Shown here: positions 11,233 through 21,804 of the stretch, one piece after another | Layout of the letters: the number at the start of each line of letters is the position of its first letter | Position numbering within the stretch: position 1 is the first letter of the stretch | DNA from: Poa pratensis | Taxonomy: Eukaryota > Streptophyta > Magnoliopsida > Poales > Poaceae | Length of the DNA stretch: 64,000 bases | NCBI GenBank assembly: GCA_947311845.1 | Contig: CAMZMU010000027.1 | Coordinates: 33,743,723-33,807,722 of the forward strand | Direction: 5' to 3' | Made by a program: the position numbers and the translations under genes | The notes under the pieces: generated by a model | What the model saw: only the letters and a program-made list of their open reading frames with translations | Told to the model about the DNA's origin: nothing | The model's database searches: none

Positions 11233-12518
11233 ATTTTTTGAGCTCAAGGTGGTCGATCTCCACCGCTCGAATAGATAGAATAGAATTGACCCGGTTTATA
11301 AGAAAAATCGGGGCCACCGCCCGGCGTAGCAATCAGATCACCATTCGCATTGCCCGAAGGCGATCCAGTCAGGTCGACGAACCCTCTGCACATACAGTCT
11401 TCATCCAGGTCGCCACACATACCCACGCTAAACAACGGCTCTGCCTCATGGAACCGTCATAGCGTGGGAGCCTGAGGCCGCTGCCTCGGCGTACCGCCAC
11501 CGTCCGGGGCCGCCACCCTGGCATCCACCTCCTCTGACCACATCGCCATCCTACCCATCCGCCACGAACCCACCGCACCGAGAGAGTCGGTGACTCCAAG
11601 ACGACACCTCCAACAAGATAGTGACGCGTCTGTCACCGTCGCCCGCCCCCGACGGAGCTTAGGCTTTCACCCGGAGACCATCGGACCACTCCCGTCGGGC
11701 CGGTTGTCGAAACTCCACGACGATACCAACAAGAAGGAGAACGACGCCCAAGGGCACCGCCATCGCCGGCACCGATCGGAGTCGGTGCAAGGCTTTCACC
11801 CGGAGTTCAATCCGCCCACGAAGTTTAGGGAGTCGCAAGAAGGGAGACCGCAATCGTGGCCACTCACCGAGCTCCTCCGCATGCCATAGCCGCTGCAGCA
11901 CCTCCGCTGCCGAAGCCACCATGCCAGCCGCACCTCCTGCCGCAGCTGTCAATCCGGGGCCGCCGCCCCGGCTTCGACGCCGCCCGGGTGCTGGAGCACG
12001 TCAGCAGGAGAGCCACCTCCTCATTCCGCACCGGTACCTCGCCCTGCAGCTCGCTCACCTGCCGTCACGCTGCACCACGCCCTTCTGCAGTGCCGTCTCA
12101 TGTTGCCAGCGTCGCGGCCCGCTCGGCCCGCCCGTGGCCCATATCGGGCCCGACCATCCGCAGGACGGCAAACACCTTGCCACCGCGACGCGCTGTCAAG
12201 CCGGAACCAGCCGCAACTCCGGCCGCGCCCATCGCCGCGCCGCTGCAACCTTCACCGCACCGATGTGCATGTCGCCTCCTGCCGTCGCCACTCCGCGCCT
12301 CCGTGCAGCCCACGCCTCAGCGCCTCAGAAAAACCGCCCGCCGCCACCTTCCCCGGGCGCGCCCGGCTTTGCCGGCGCCCCCTCCGGCGGCGGCGCCGAT
12401 GCGGGGGGAGAGGCGGGAGTTGGCTGGCAGCGGCGGATTTTAGGGTTCCGCCCGTGCCATCTCAGAGGAGATGACGCGGGGGCGTTTTGCGTCCCAGGAA
12501 CCTTTTGCTTCCCCCCTC
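11233..12518 (-). mobile_element. Non-LTR retroposon with 11-bp TSD (copy E4)
   Basis: An 11-base direct repeat, ATCAGGATTTT, flanks the block at 11222-11232 and 12519-12529. The T-rich left edge (TTATTTTTTG) is the poly(A) end on the minus strand, ending TCAAAAAATA like the related copies. The body is very GC-rich and has long overlapping open frames on both strands that I attribute to base composition, not coding. The 5' end is at 12518. It looks like the same class of short LINE-like retroposon as E1-E3, though sequence relatedness to E1-E3 was not established over its length. Confidence 0.7.
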
Positions 12519-12529
12519 ATCAGGATTTT

Positions 12530-12905
12530 GTTTTGATATTGCCAAGGACTGACTAGTACGCGAACTATGCTTTGCATGCGCACCCTTAATTTGTAAAGGT
12601 GTACAAGCTTACTGAACAGCCGCTACAGAACAGGTTCTATCTATGTCTTCTTCATTTGGATGGTGTAGGTATTAAACATTTGACATGATCTCCTGCGTGG
12701 ACATGTGGACTCTTTGTATAACCAAATGTGCTTTTCCGTCTATGCAAGCACAACTATTTTGTTGTACAAGATGCTACTCACTACACAAGTCCACATCATG
12801 CTTACCTGGCCTACTTCCTCATGTTGTCCTGCATGGAACATGAGTACCTTTATGTATGCAAGTGTGCTTTTCATCGTATTAATATATCAATATGATTGGA
12901 ATATT
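12530..12905. other. Intergenic spacer
   Basis: AT-rich sequence between the E4 retroposon and the next MITE. No gene is seen. Confidence 0.5.
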
Positions 12906-13170
12906 AGACTAGTCATAATGGGGAGTAACTTAGACTAGTAACATGCATATGTTACTACTCTAAGTTACTACCTCCATAGTGGAGAGTAACATGTTTGTAG
13001 TGTCATATTTAATAGGTTGTACACTCATCTTGCCTTGAAATATGTGATGTTATGGTAACATAGCTAGTTACCACAACCATCTCTCTCCTCATTAATTACC
13101 CGCCACATCAGATTTTTTGCCTATGTGGCACTGATGTTACTCCTATGTTACTCCCCATTGTGACTAGTCT
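12906..13170. mobile_element. MITE with AGACTAGTCA inverted ends
   Basis: The left end AGACTAGTCATAATGGGGAG and the right end, read inverted as AGACTAGTCACAATGGGGAG, match at all but one position. The motif GGGAGTAAC is reused inside both arms. At 265 bp with no coding capacity this is a MITE. The immediate flanks do not give a clear target duplication. Confidence 0.75.
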
Positions 13171-13247
13171 TAAGCAGTTTCAGATGAGTTTAATTAAAGA
13201 AAGCAACAACATAAATGCACTAGCAAAGTCTAATCACATATGACATA

Positions 13248-13394
13248 CTCCCTTCGTTCCAATTTAATTGACTTGCTATTCACCACATGTGGATGTATTT
13301 ATACATGTAACACAACATTTGGTGGATAATGTTACATGTATAAATACATCCACATGTGGTGAATAGCAAGTCAATTAAATTGGAACGGAGGGAG
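13248..13394. mobile_element. Stowaway MITE, near-perfect long hairpin
   Basis: The element begins CTCCCTTCGTTCC and ends GGAACGGAGGGAG, flanked by TA on both sides (13246-13247 and 13395-13396), as expected for Tc1/mariner-type Stowaway elements. The two arms of about 64 bases are almost perfectly complementary around a loop of about 19 bases. A transcript would fold into a long hairpin, which in grasses often feeds small-RNA production. No coding capacity. Confidence 0.9.
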
Positions 13395-13640
13395 TAGTAT
13401 ACATATCTAGTAGATCTGTATATGGACCAATTGCAAGTGCAAAAAGATAGATGAATTACATACGTGTTGGCCGGAAAGGCCACAACACAACGTTCCACTT
13501 GCAAGTGAATAACAAGTCAATTAAATTGGAACGGAGGGAGTAGTATACATATCTAGTAGATCTGTATATGGACCAATTGCAAGTGCAAAAAGATAGATGA
13601 ATTACATACGTGTTGGCCGGAAAGGCCACAACACAACGTT
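13359..13640 (+). repeat. Tandem duplication of a Stowaway end and its flank
   Basis: The 136-base segment 13359-13494 recurs at 13505-13640 with one mismatch seen near the start. It comprises the right arm tip of the Stowaway MITE plus about 100 bases of flanking DNA. Ten bases, CCACTTGCAA, lie between the copies. The core TTGCAAGTG at the junction also occurs inside each unit, which looks like templated filler from break repair. Confidence 0.9.
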
Positions 13641-14993
13641 TTCAGCGACATTGTTGTTGTCGCCCATGGTAGTATAGATTCGTAGTCGTGCGCCAGATTT
13701 AGAGTGGAAGTAGTTGAATGGTCGATAAGGATGTCGTAAAATGAAAGGGAGAAATTGCTCCAAGAGGTTCCCTAAAGACTTATCGCGTCTCTCATCCAGT
13801 GTAGCTTCTGAAGGGACGGGGTTTTGGAGACCTCTTCCAGATGACCGAGCACATGGTTATCCTGGTGTGAAAGCCTTGAAGCAGCATACCCAAAGGAACT
13901 TTGCAATGGAGTGAGGGAAATAGATCACCTGAGAGGTACCAGATAGAACATAACACCCTTAAACTTATAGTTGGACAGAAAACGGCTAAGTCCCTGACAG
14001 ATTTGATTCAGAAGTTCTGACCATATAAAGAGGACTTTTGGGACGCGGTTTATGAGGGTTCAGTGGTTTAGACAAAGTACCAAAGTTGGTAGTACCGATA
14101 GAAACAGACATGTAAAAGATATGCCTAAGCCAATCTCTCAAACTCTTGTGGTCGGAGGTACCAGGATAAAAGCATCCGGAGGTACATGGGAAGTGTGAAA
14201 GATGGAGTTTGAAGATTTTTTGTGTAAATTGGTGTGTGGCCCCTTTTCATTTTGCTTTGCGGTGTGCCCCTATTGATAGTACGTCATACTTATGACTCGA
14301 GAAGATAGAAATTACATTTACATAGGAGACTATACATTTTTCTAGATTTTTTAAGGGCACCAGGCAATGCTCAACTTTAGAAATTTGCATGATCCACTAA
14401 ATGTTGAGATGATCCACTTATCTTTACATGATCAGTATGAACGAAACCCTGTAACACTTCCACAAATTGTTAGTTTCCTAATTGCCTTCTCTCATGAATC
14501 ATCCAAAACCTTTTTAGGGATCATGCATGTACTTTCAACAATTCAGCACATATACATATGTCATTTGAGCGTCAGCCTTAGGTCGTCGTTTCTCTGGGTG
14601 GTTGTCTTCCACGAAACTTAATTTAATTAGTACTACTTAATACTACCACCAGTTTCGATTGACCTAATAATGGCTGTATCTGCTAACCACTACCAGAACT
14701 GAAGCTTCAAAGGCTCCAAAGTATTTACCTCCAAGGTATGCGCGCCAGTAGTTGCTCGTACATAAGAAATAGTCCTTTGATGGAAAATGGAACCTCCAGA
14801 TAGCAACGTACGCGGTCAACACGACGGCAACAACACTATGGCCACTACTTCCGAACTTACCAGTCGATGATTGGTACATCGAGCAACCTTGATTAGACTT
14901 CGGCTTATGAATGTGTTTTTTTTCTTCTTTTGATGTGTTTGCGAGCACCTACTAGTGTGCATCGATAGTCTCCTTTTATCCCATGGAGGAAAC
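13641..14993. other. Intergenic; no gene recognised
   Basis: No sustained coding pattern is seen. Short frames at 14367-14621 and 14664-14948 have no recognised domain. Confidence 0.5.
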
Positions 14994-14995
14994 TA

Positions 14996-15119
14996 CTCTC
15001 TCCGTTCATAAAACGATGACTCAACTTTGCCTAAATTTGCATGTACGTAGACACGCTTTAGTGTGTAGATACGTGTAAATTTAGAGAAAGTTGAGACATT
15101 CTTTTATGGACAGACGGAG
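14996..15119. mobile_element. Stowaway-like MITE
   Basis: The ends CTCTCTCCGTTCATAAAA and TTTTATGGACAGACGGAG are inverted, and TA flanks each side (14994-14995, 15120-15121). Inner arms (AACTTTGCCTAAATTT against AAATTTAGAGAAAGTT) are also complementary. Length is 124 bp and it is non-coding. Confidence 0.8.
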
Positions 15120-15121
15120 TA

Positions 15122-16639
15122 GAAGGCAAGTGCGTGCGTTGCGCTTTAGCTGTTTTTATTTAATTGATTTATTTCTTACTTTTACTTACTGTTGTCATGG
15201 CTATGAATGAGGCTTTTAACTTTTTTATTTGTTCTCCAGTTTGACAGATAGACAGAGTGTGTTATTTCTCTTCATTATAACAAGCTTGTGAGTGCTATAC
15301 GGATAAAATTCGGCATAAAGTTTATAACAAAAATATTTCAAACACATAAGTCAAAGTTCAGAATAATAATTGCTCAAAAAATGGTATTACAATATCATAA
15401 AATGATTAGAATTTCATCTGTAGTAATTTTTCCAAACTGGCCAGTTCAATACACCACAATAGAAAGAATAATAAACTGGGAAATATTCTATTCTAACATT
15501 TGCATGAAACTATGGATCAACATGCTAATAATAAGACCAATGATTTTTTCATAATAATAAGTGTCTTCTGCATCGTCACCTCCATGAATCGCTCCTCTTA
15601 TTCTCCTAACTCCCTAGATTGGATGGCATCAAACCAGACGACTGTACACGTGAATAGATTGGAAACGTAATCAGAATGATGTAAATCAAAAATATAAAAT
15701 CCACTGGACATACAAAGAAGTAAATTATTTTAAAAAGATAGTCTATTATTTAGTATTTTTTCGTGATAACCCTTGCTGTCATTTAAAGGATTAACTATTC
15801 AACTGGCATGTCATGCATTTCCAGCAGAAAGCTAATTTCTACTATAGATAGAAAGGTAATCTCAATTAATCTCTACTATAATTTGAAGGGGTTAACTATT
15901 TAAATATTGATTACCACTAAGGTAAATCACTTGTACAATCATGATCCTGCTATAAATGTGCGCAATGAAAAAGAGCAAGTCATTTGTGCAGTTAAAAAAA
16001 GCAACTCACATGCGCGATTAAAGGGAAATCTATTCAAAATTTATCAGCTAGCCAACCATGTAGAACTGGTACTTTATAGTAAGAATTAGTATCATTTCTA
16101 CCATGTACCTTACCATATCATCGGTGTATCGAATGCAGCAATTTCGAAACAGCTCTTATAATTGCCAGCTAAAATATGCACTTTTAACATGTTTCATTAT
16201 AACAAACCTCACCAATCTACACGTAGGATTTTTTTTGTTTGCAAAACTCTATACCTAGTAGTTAGAGAAATCATCGCTTCAAGGATGAGACAACCCGCAT
16301 CCAAGGAGGACGTGTTTGGTTACTCGTACTTATTGCATCTGTGATTTACCAGAGGCTGGGGAAAGAGAAACTTAGTCTGGGCCATATTTTGCACTAAATT
16401 TGCTTGACTATATTGATTTTTGCCTCTATGTGAAGAGATGCAAACATGGGCATTTGGTTGTATAAAGTGTTTCATCTCGTGACTTGGCTAACTGACACTG
16501 AACAAATTTGTCTATCTGACAACCACATGAGGAGCGACGAACAGAATAATAGCGCGGTGCGACGGCAGTAAGCTGGCGGAGGTAGCCCGTGGACCTACAC
16601 AGGCGGTGAAGTTTGTGGTCGGAGTGGACATACATGTAC
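15122..16639. other. AT-rich intergenic; no gene recognised
   Basis: Long AT-rich stretch without exon-like segments. TCTCTACTAT at about 15872 resembles a Helitron 5' end, but no matching 3' hairpin with CTAG is found. Confidence 0.5.
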
Positions 16640-16919
16640 ATACTTACAGTATAAAAATTATATGTATATGTCTGTAGAAATTAAAAAGTTACAACAAGAA
16701 AGTTGTGGGGAATGCTGACATGGATCTATTCATGTAAGGAAATTTCAAACGGTTGAACTAGTGTGATAAATTTGATAAAATGTATCGAAAAATAGTACAA
16801 ACTTGGTCTAAAATTAACAAGTTACAATTGAATAAATTTGAAACTGATCATGGGAATGAAATCTATACTCATTGACGCGCATATATTTCATATACATTAT
16901 AATTTGTATCCCAATATGT
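16640..16919 (+). repeat. Diverged dispersed repeat, copy B
   Basis: Colinear with 8340-8640. This copy is more AT-rich, consistent with older C-to-T decay. Its right edge overlaps the target duplication of retroposon E2, so E2 landed at or in this repeat. Confidence 0.6.
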
Positions 16920-17615
16920 TTTTTATTTTGAGATCAACGGATTACAGATCGAAGAACACAGAACTAGCAGTACAATCCTCAATAAAATTGAAAACAAACC
17001 CGAATCTTGAGGATCCAGCAGCACCTACGCCTCCTCACCACGGTGACCGCCGACCGCGCGCTGCCGCCGCACTCCACCGAGCCGGCGAACCCGCAGCGAA
17101 CCGCGGCCAGGAAGCCGCCGACAAAGCCGCCGTCTTCAATCACCGCCTGGGTCTTGGCGGAACAGATGATGTAGGCAGACCACCAGAGCAGAGCCACCGT
17201 CTTGATCCAGCGCCGAAGAAGTCGACGCCGAAGACGGCCAGGCAGATCTGAACCCCGGCCTCCTTCCCACTCTACACGAACCTTGCCGCCGTCGGAGGAG
17301 GCAACGGCAAGGTGAGGACGCCTTTGCAGCACGCCGGCCCGCCGGAGACGAAGCCGAGGGGGAAACCGCAGAGAGTCAACGCGCGCGACGCCGCCCTTCC
17401 CACCACGGCCACGCCGCCCGAACCCCCGATCTACTTCGCCGGAGCGCAGATCCGGTGATTCCCCACCCTCCCGCCGCCGGAGCGGCCGGCGGAGAGAAGG
17501 AAATCACCGGATACGCCGGCGGCCGCTGGTCGACGCGGGGTCGTCCCCCCGTCGCCCCTGGGTACTGTAGAAAGGGGGTGGGTTCCAGAAATAACGAGTC
17601 GGAAACTAAGTACGC
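16920..17615 (-). mobile_element. Non-LTR retroposon with 18-bp TSD (copy E2)
   Basis: The perfect 18-base repeat ATTTGTATCCCAATATGT lies at 16902-16919 and 17616-17633. The T-rich left edge is the poly(A) end of a minus-strand insertion. The 5' part shares the block GCCGCTCCGGCGGCGG followed by GGGGAATC and CCGGATC with copy E3 near 18130, so the two belong to one family. The body is 696 bp with no recognised protein domain. Confidence 0.85.
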
Positions 17616-17633
17616 ATTTGTATCCCAATATGT

Positions 17634-17987
17634 AGTCGTGCAGTAAATGAAGCGGGCCCAACCAAGACCGACCCAGACCCATCGATCAGACCCATCCATA
17701 TCTGGCTGTCATGTGGGCCTCGCTGTGATGACCGGATGAGGTAGAACCATGAGCCTGAAAATCTAGGAGCTTAGTATTTAGAAGGGATTTCGACTTGTAA
17801 ATGGTTGCACGGTCAGCTGAAGAAAATGGTGTACACCGGATCTAGTAATTGTAGTGAAGGTGTCCGTCAAACTTAACGATCAGACTCAGATGAGCTATCT
17901 CCCTTGAGTAGTTCAAGTCGCGTCTCACTAATACAATTGTTTTTATAGTTCTACATTATAGTCTTTTTTACCTTTTATCAACATACC
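17634..17987. other. Short intergenic spacer
   Basis: Unique-looking AT-rich spacer between retroposons E2 and E3, with no coding sequence. Confidence 0.5.
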
Positions 17988-18643
17988 ATAAAATTGCTCA
18001 TATATAGCCGCGAGTAGGACCTTGGACCTTCCCCTTTCCCCGTCCACAGTAGAAAGGAGCGATTTTTGCGTCCGCCCCGTGCGATCCACCTTGCCGCCGC
18101 CGATCTGACGGATTCTTCGCCCTCCGACGGCCGCTCCGGCGGCGGAAGGACGGGGAATCCCCGGATCCGGCGTGTATATAGCGTAGGACCTCGTAGGGCT
18201 TCGGTCAGCGGTGCTGTGGAAGTGGCGGCGGCGCTGATGTGGTTTGCGAGGACGGCGGTCCCCTTCTTAGTCGGCGCGGCTCCGGTGGAGTTCGGTCTTC
18301 GATCTGCTGTCCTCCGCGTGCTTCCAGCTCTTCGGAGTTGCCGAGCGCGCCAATCCCTCGCCGGTGACCGCGGGACGGCGGCGCCGGGTGTAGAGAATAA
18401 AGAAGATGTTGATGATCTGCTACAAGGTGATGGCGGTGGGGGCGCAGGATGGAGGCTCTTAGGAGCTAAGCTTCGTCGACTTCCCGGCCGTGGAGGGGCT
18501 CCATCTAGTCCAAGGCGTCAGCGATGGAGTGGCGGCGGCGCGCCGGCGTTACGTGCTGCGTTCTGTCTTCGTCATCGGGATCCTGAGAGCCTAGTTGTAA
18601 TTTTCTTTGTTTTCTGGATCTTTCTGTAAAGACTTTGTGGCAA

Positions 18644-20470
18644 TCTCTACTATATAATATGTCTAGAGGTGGTGATGGTCATGGTATATTTTTCTGTTTC
18701 CCAATTTACCCCCGTGAGTTAGGAGATATTACCCACCACTGTCACCGGTAAGTGGGAAAAAACGTTTTTTTCGTTGTCTGATAAGAAGGCTTTTCTTCGT
18801 CCTGAGTCATCCCGTCCATCTCCCTCGGCCCGAGCCCGTGGCGGCGGCGGGCGGCGCCGGGAAGGCGCTGCTGTCGATGAGGCGGAGCGAACTCGGCGAG
18901 CGGGACCTCGCCTTCGCCTGCTGCGGCGTCGCGCTCGAAAGCGGGTTCTACTTTATCGCCATCGCACACCTCCACCCGAACCCCCATTTCTCCCTGAGCA
19001 GCGGCGACCGACGGCGTAAATCCCCGAGGCAACTACCCTGCTACAGATCGGAGCTGGCGGCCGCAGTTCTTGTAGAGGACGCGCTCCTTCAACTCCCACA
19101 GGAGAAGGGCCCCACCGTAGGCTATACGCGCAGACCAGCGCGGCCAGGAGCAGGCGTCCGGCCGGTTCCTCCACTCGGCGTGTTGGCCGAGCTTCACCAC
19201 TTCACGCACCTTCGCTGCTTGGAGCTCGAGCAATTCGTGTATCTCCGCTGCGGAGAGGTCAAGCAGTTGTGCGAGGATGGGGAGGCCGGTTGCTGCAGAG
19301 GATGAGCAGGGAGGAGGACAGCGGCCGGAGAGCACAGAGCGGTGGCTCGGAGCCGGAGGGTCCCATCCGCCTAGGGCCGGTCAGGATAAGACGATAAGTG
19401 CTTGAGAAAATTCCGCGTCTCCACCACATAATACATTGAGTGTAGCAACTCAGATGTACAGAGTTTGCCAAGACTACACATGAAAACCAACGCTATCTTA
19501 AGTTCGAACTTGCTAGACAAGTTCCTGGACATCTTCAAGCTTTTCTAGATAAGTTCGAACTTGCTATTTGTGGGTACAAGAAGCCCATGCAAACATAGCC
19601 CCGCTCCGAGTAGTATTGTGTATTCTCAAGCAGAATTTCAGGTGCTTATTTACACCGGTGGAATTCTCTTTGATGATAAATCGTTTATCAAGGAAAAACT
19701 GGGTCGTTGGCAACTTGGCTTAAGTTTTCCCTCAATGTTTAGTCCAAAAACCTGTGTTATGTGCTGCATATCATAAGCAACATCTGCAACAAAGGATCTG
19801 AAGTAATCAGCAGTCGTCCTGAGATTACTATTTACAATTCATTGAAAGATACCAGTAGCTCGAGACATCATATTGCCAATGTTTCTCTCCATAACTCTTA
19901 GAACAATAAGAAAGCTAACGACAGTGGGGACTCCGGTGCACCTCTACGGAAACTCCTATGTTTCTTCAAGATAATCTGGTGAGGAAACGTTGCCCAATGG
20001 AGGGTTTGTCTCAAGGATTCTTGGTGTATAAAATCTCATTATTCAAAGCCCAAGTAAACGCTCCACGATTTTCGTCTGCTAAGAGTTCGGAAAACCATAT
20101 GTATGGAAGTGGCATATTGTAAAATCAGAACTTCATCCATACGGAGCTTTGTCTTGATCGGAATTCAGTGTAAAAAATTAATATATCAAGTTTATTCTTC
20201 TGAGTGAAAAAACACCGGTGCACATAGCACAGTGATGAGTGACACATTGTTACGGTGGGGTGACCGAGGTACAATAGCGTCATTGTTGGAGTGGAGGTGA
20301 ATATGGAGCACAATGACGACGCAACGAGGATGGAGAAGGGGAAAAGAGAGAGAGAGATAGAGTTGGATAATACTTCCATTAAATTTTTGGAATAGTTGCA
20401 TGTATTATGTTTACATTTGTGAAGGAAAAGAAACTTCATCGCCCGTGGCAACGCACGGGCATTCAACTAG
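18644..20470 (+). mobile_element. Non-autonomous Helitron (1.83 kb)
   Basis: The 5' end reads TCTCTACTATATAATATG. The 3' end carries a perfect 7-bp hairpin, GCCCGTG (20441-20447), loop GCAACG, CACGGGC (20454-20460), then six bases and CTAG at 20467-20470. The element sits between host A (18643) and T (20471) with no target duplication. All these are hallmarks of plant Helitrons. No Rep/helicase gene is present, so it is non-autonomous. The GC-rich left half holds host-like fragments on the minus strand (separate entry). It inserted into retroposon E3. Confidence 0.93.
18745..19335 (-). pseudogene. Host gene fragments captured by the Helitron
   Basis: Two minus-strand open segments have normal protein-like composition. 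One (19335 to about 19033) reads LPILAQLLDLSAAEIHELLELQ and continues AAKVREVVKLGQHAEWRNRP, then ARIAYGGALLLWELKERVLY. The second (19032 to about 18800) includes EVCDGDKVEPAFERD. They look like exons of plant genes picked up by the Helitron and are antisense to its 5'-3' direction. I do not recognise the parent genes. The fragments are partial and not expected to be functional. Confidence 0.5.
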
Positions 20471-20654
20471 TATCATCAGATCTTTTACGCAAAAAAAAGC
20501 ATTATAAAATAGCTGCTAGGTTTTTTTCCAGGTGTTTAGAAATACTCAAATGGTGTAACTCTACAAAACAGTTGACGTAAGTTGTTTAGTAAAATAATTA
20601 TAGACGCTTACTGAAGAAAAAGAAAATAAACTGATAATTGCAAAGCAGTTCATT

Positions 20655-20676
20655 TTTTTTTTTGACGGAAACAGTG
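20655..20676 (-). mobile_element. Displaced 3' tail of the LINE at 31530-37688
   Basis: These 22 bases, including the T-run, are the poly(A) end of the LINE. The LTR retrotransposon inserted between them and the rest. The LINE's 14-base target duplication CAAAGCAGTTCATT is at 20641-20654 and again at 37689-37702. Confidence 0.85.
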
Positions 20677-21624
20677 TGTCGGGGGCTGCCCCCGGGTAGG
20701 GCAAAGATGATGTGTTATGAGCAGTTAAGGTCTAACCGGATCAAGGAAAGAAGAGCCGGCTAAGTTATCCGGGTCGGATCTCAAGGCGATTCGGTCAGTC
20801 CTACTTCAAGCCAGTGAAAGAAAAGACCAAATGGGATCCGGTGAGGTTTAACCGGATCCAGGAAAGAAGAGCCGGCTAAGTTATCCGGGTCGGTCAGGAA
20901 GGACCCGGGTAGGGCAACTCGGATGATGCACAGGGGCCAAGTAATGTCAGTAAAAGTCACGGGCACTGTAAGGTTACTGACCGGGGCTCAGAAGACAGCA
21001 AGGTGCTGCCACAGGTTTTCCGGGTCACAAGCCCCTAGGCGCTGACTCGGCCTATTCGGGAAAGGGGCAGTGGCTAGGCTACTGTGGTCTACACTGCCTT
21101 AAGCTCAAAGAGGAAAGATAAGCCTGTGGTGAACAGAGGGTGAGCTGGCTGAGTGACAGTGGCCAGTGTTTGTCCTGTTCTCCTTGTCCATGCCATTGTC
21201 CTCTGCGGCCAGGGCAAAAGGGTAATTCGGTTACTGTATATAGGCAACACCACCTCCTTCTGTGGGGAGGATCGACCATTGTGAGCATCATTTCCCCCCC
21301 AAGCTTCATCTTCTACCTAGAGCCCGTTCCTTTGTTCATCATACAGCTCAAGGAGCGCTCTGTACTTGTAAACACTTGAGATATAAGAGAGTAGGCTAGA
21401 GCTGCAGTAGGGGTGTTACCTCCACAAGAGGGCCCCGAAGCAGGGTACATCGTGGTGTTCTTCGCTGTTCTTGGTTTGCTTTGTTCTTGTTGATTCCTGC
21501 GAGGTTCTTGTTTGATCTTCATGCGTGCTTCGTAGGCGCGCAAACCCTCCCCGGTTCCCCCAACGCCCAAGCGAGCCCACACTTAAGCCATACCCATGGC
21601 ATCTGCCGTGACTCCACCACGACA
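20677..21624 (+). repeat. 5' LTR (948 bp)
   Basis: Begins TGTCGGGGGC and ends CACGACA. It has a TATA-like TATATAGG at about 21237-21244. An ATG at 21596, 29 bases before the LTR end, opens a frame (MASAVTPPRQLAPTVG) that is translated across the LTR end and primer-binding site. Confidence 0.95.
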
Positions 21625-21626
21625 GT

Positions 21627-21641
21627 TGGCGCCCACCGTGG
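21627..21641 (+). other. Primer-binding site
   Basis: TGGCGCCCACCGTGG starts two bases after the 5' LTR. The identical site is present in the second Tat element at 55717-55731. The priming tRNA was not assigned. Confidence 0.8.
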
Positions 21642-21804
21642 GCGAGCATTGGCGTTGGCTGGGGTTTCCATCCGGACGGGCTCCGTCACTGGTGCCGGCG
21701 AGCGGGTCCTCTCCGGGCTCGTGTGCAAGCTCGGCGAGTTCAACTTCATCAGCGACAACGCGGGGTGCTTCTCCAACAAGCCCTTCCCCGCGGATGGCTT
21801 CCTC

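Larger units (their letters stand above)
17999..20503 (+). mobile_element. Non-LTR retroposon E3, interrupted by a Helitron
   Basis: The GC-rich body (about 18035-18643) shares a diagnostic block with E2 and a C-terminal GGGAPALR-like phrase with E1. It stops abruptly at 18643. Directly after the Helitron end, at 20471, sequence resumes and runs into an A8 tract (20491-20498), which I read as the displaced poly(A) tail. An imperfect 11-base flank repeat, ATAAAATTGCT at 17988-17998 against ATAAAATAGCT at 20504-20514, is the candidate target duplication. The 5' boundary is less certain than the nesting. Without the Helitron the element is about 0.68 kb. Confidence 0.6.

Noticed and set aside
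11590..12556. Several long overlapping frames on both strands
   Set aside because: Very GC-rich DNA inside a retroposon keeps many frames open by chance; Pro/Arg/Ala-rich translations and no domain.
15872..15890. TCTCTACTATAATTTGAA as a second Helitron 5' end
   Set aside because: No matching 3' hairpin with CTAG downstream in the same orientation.
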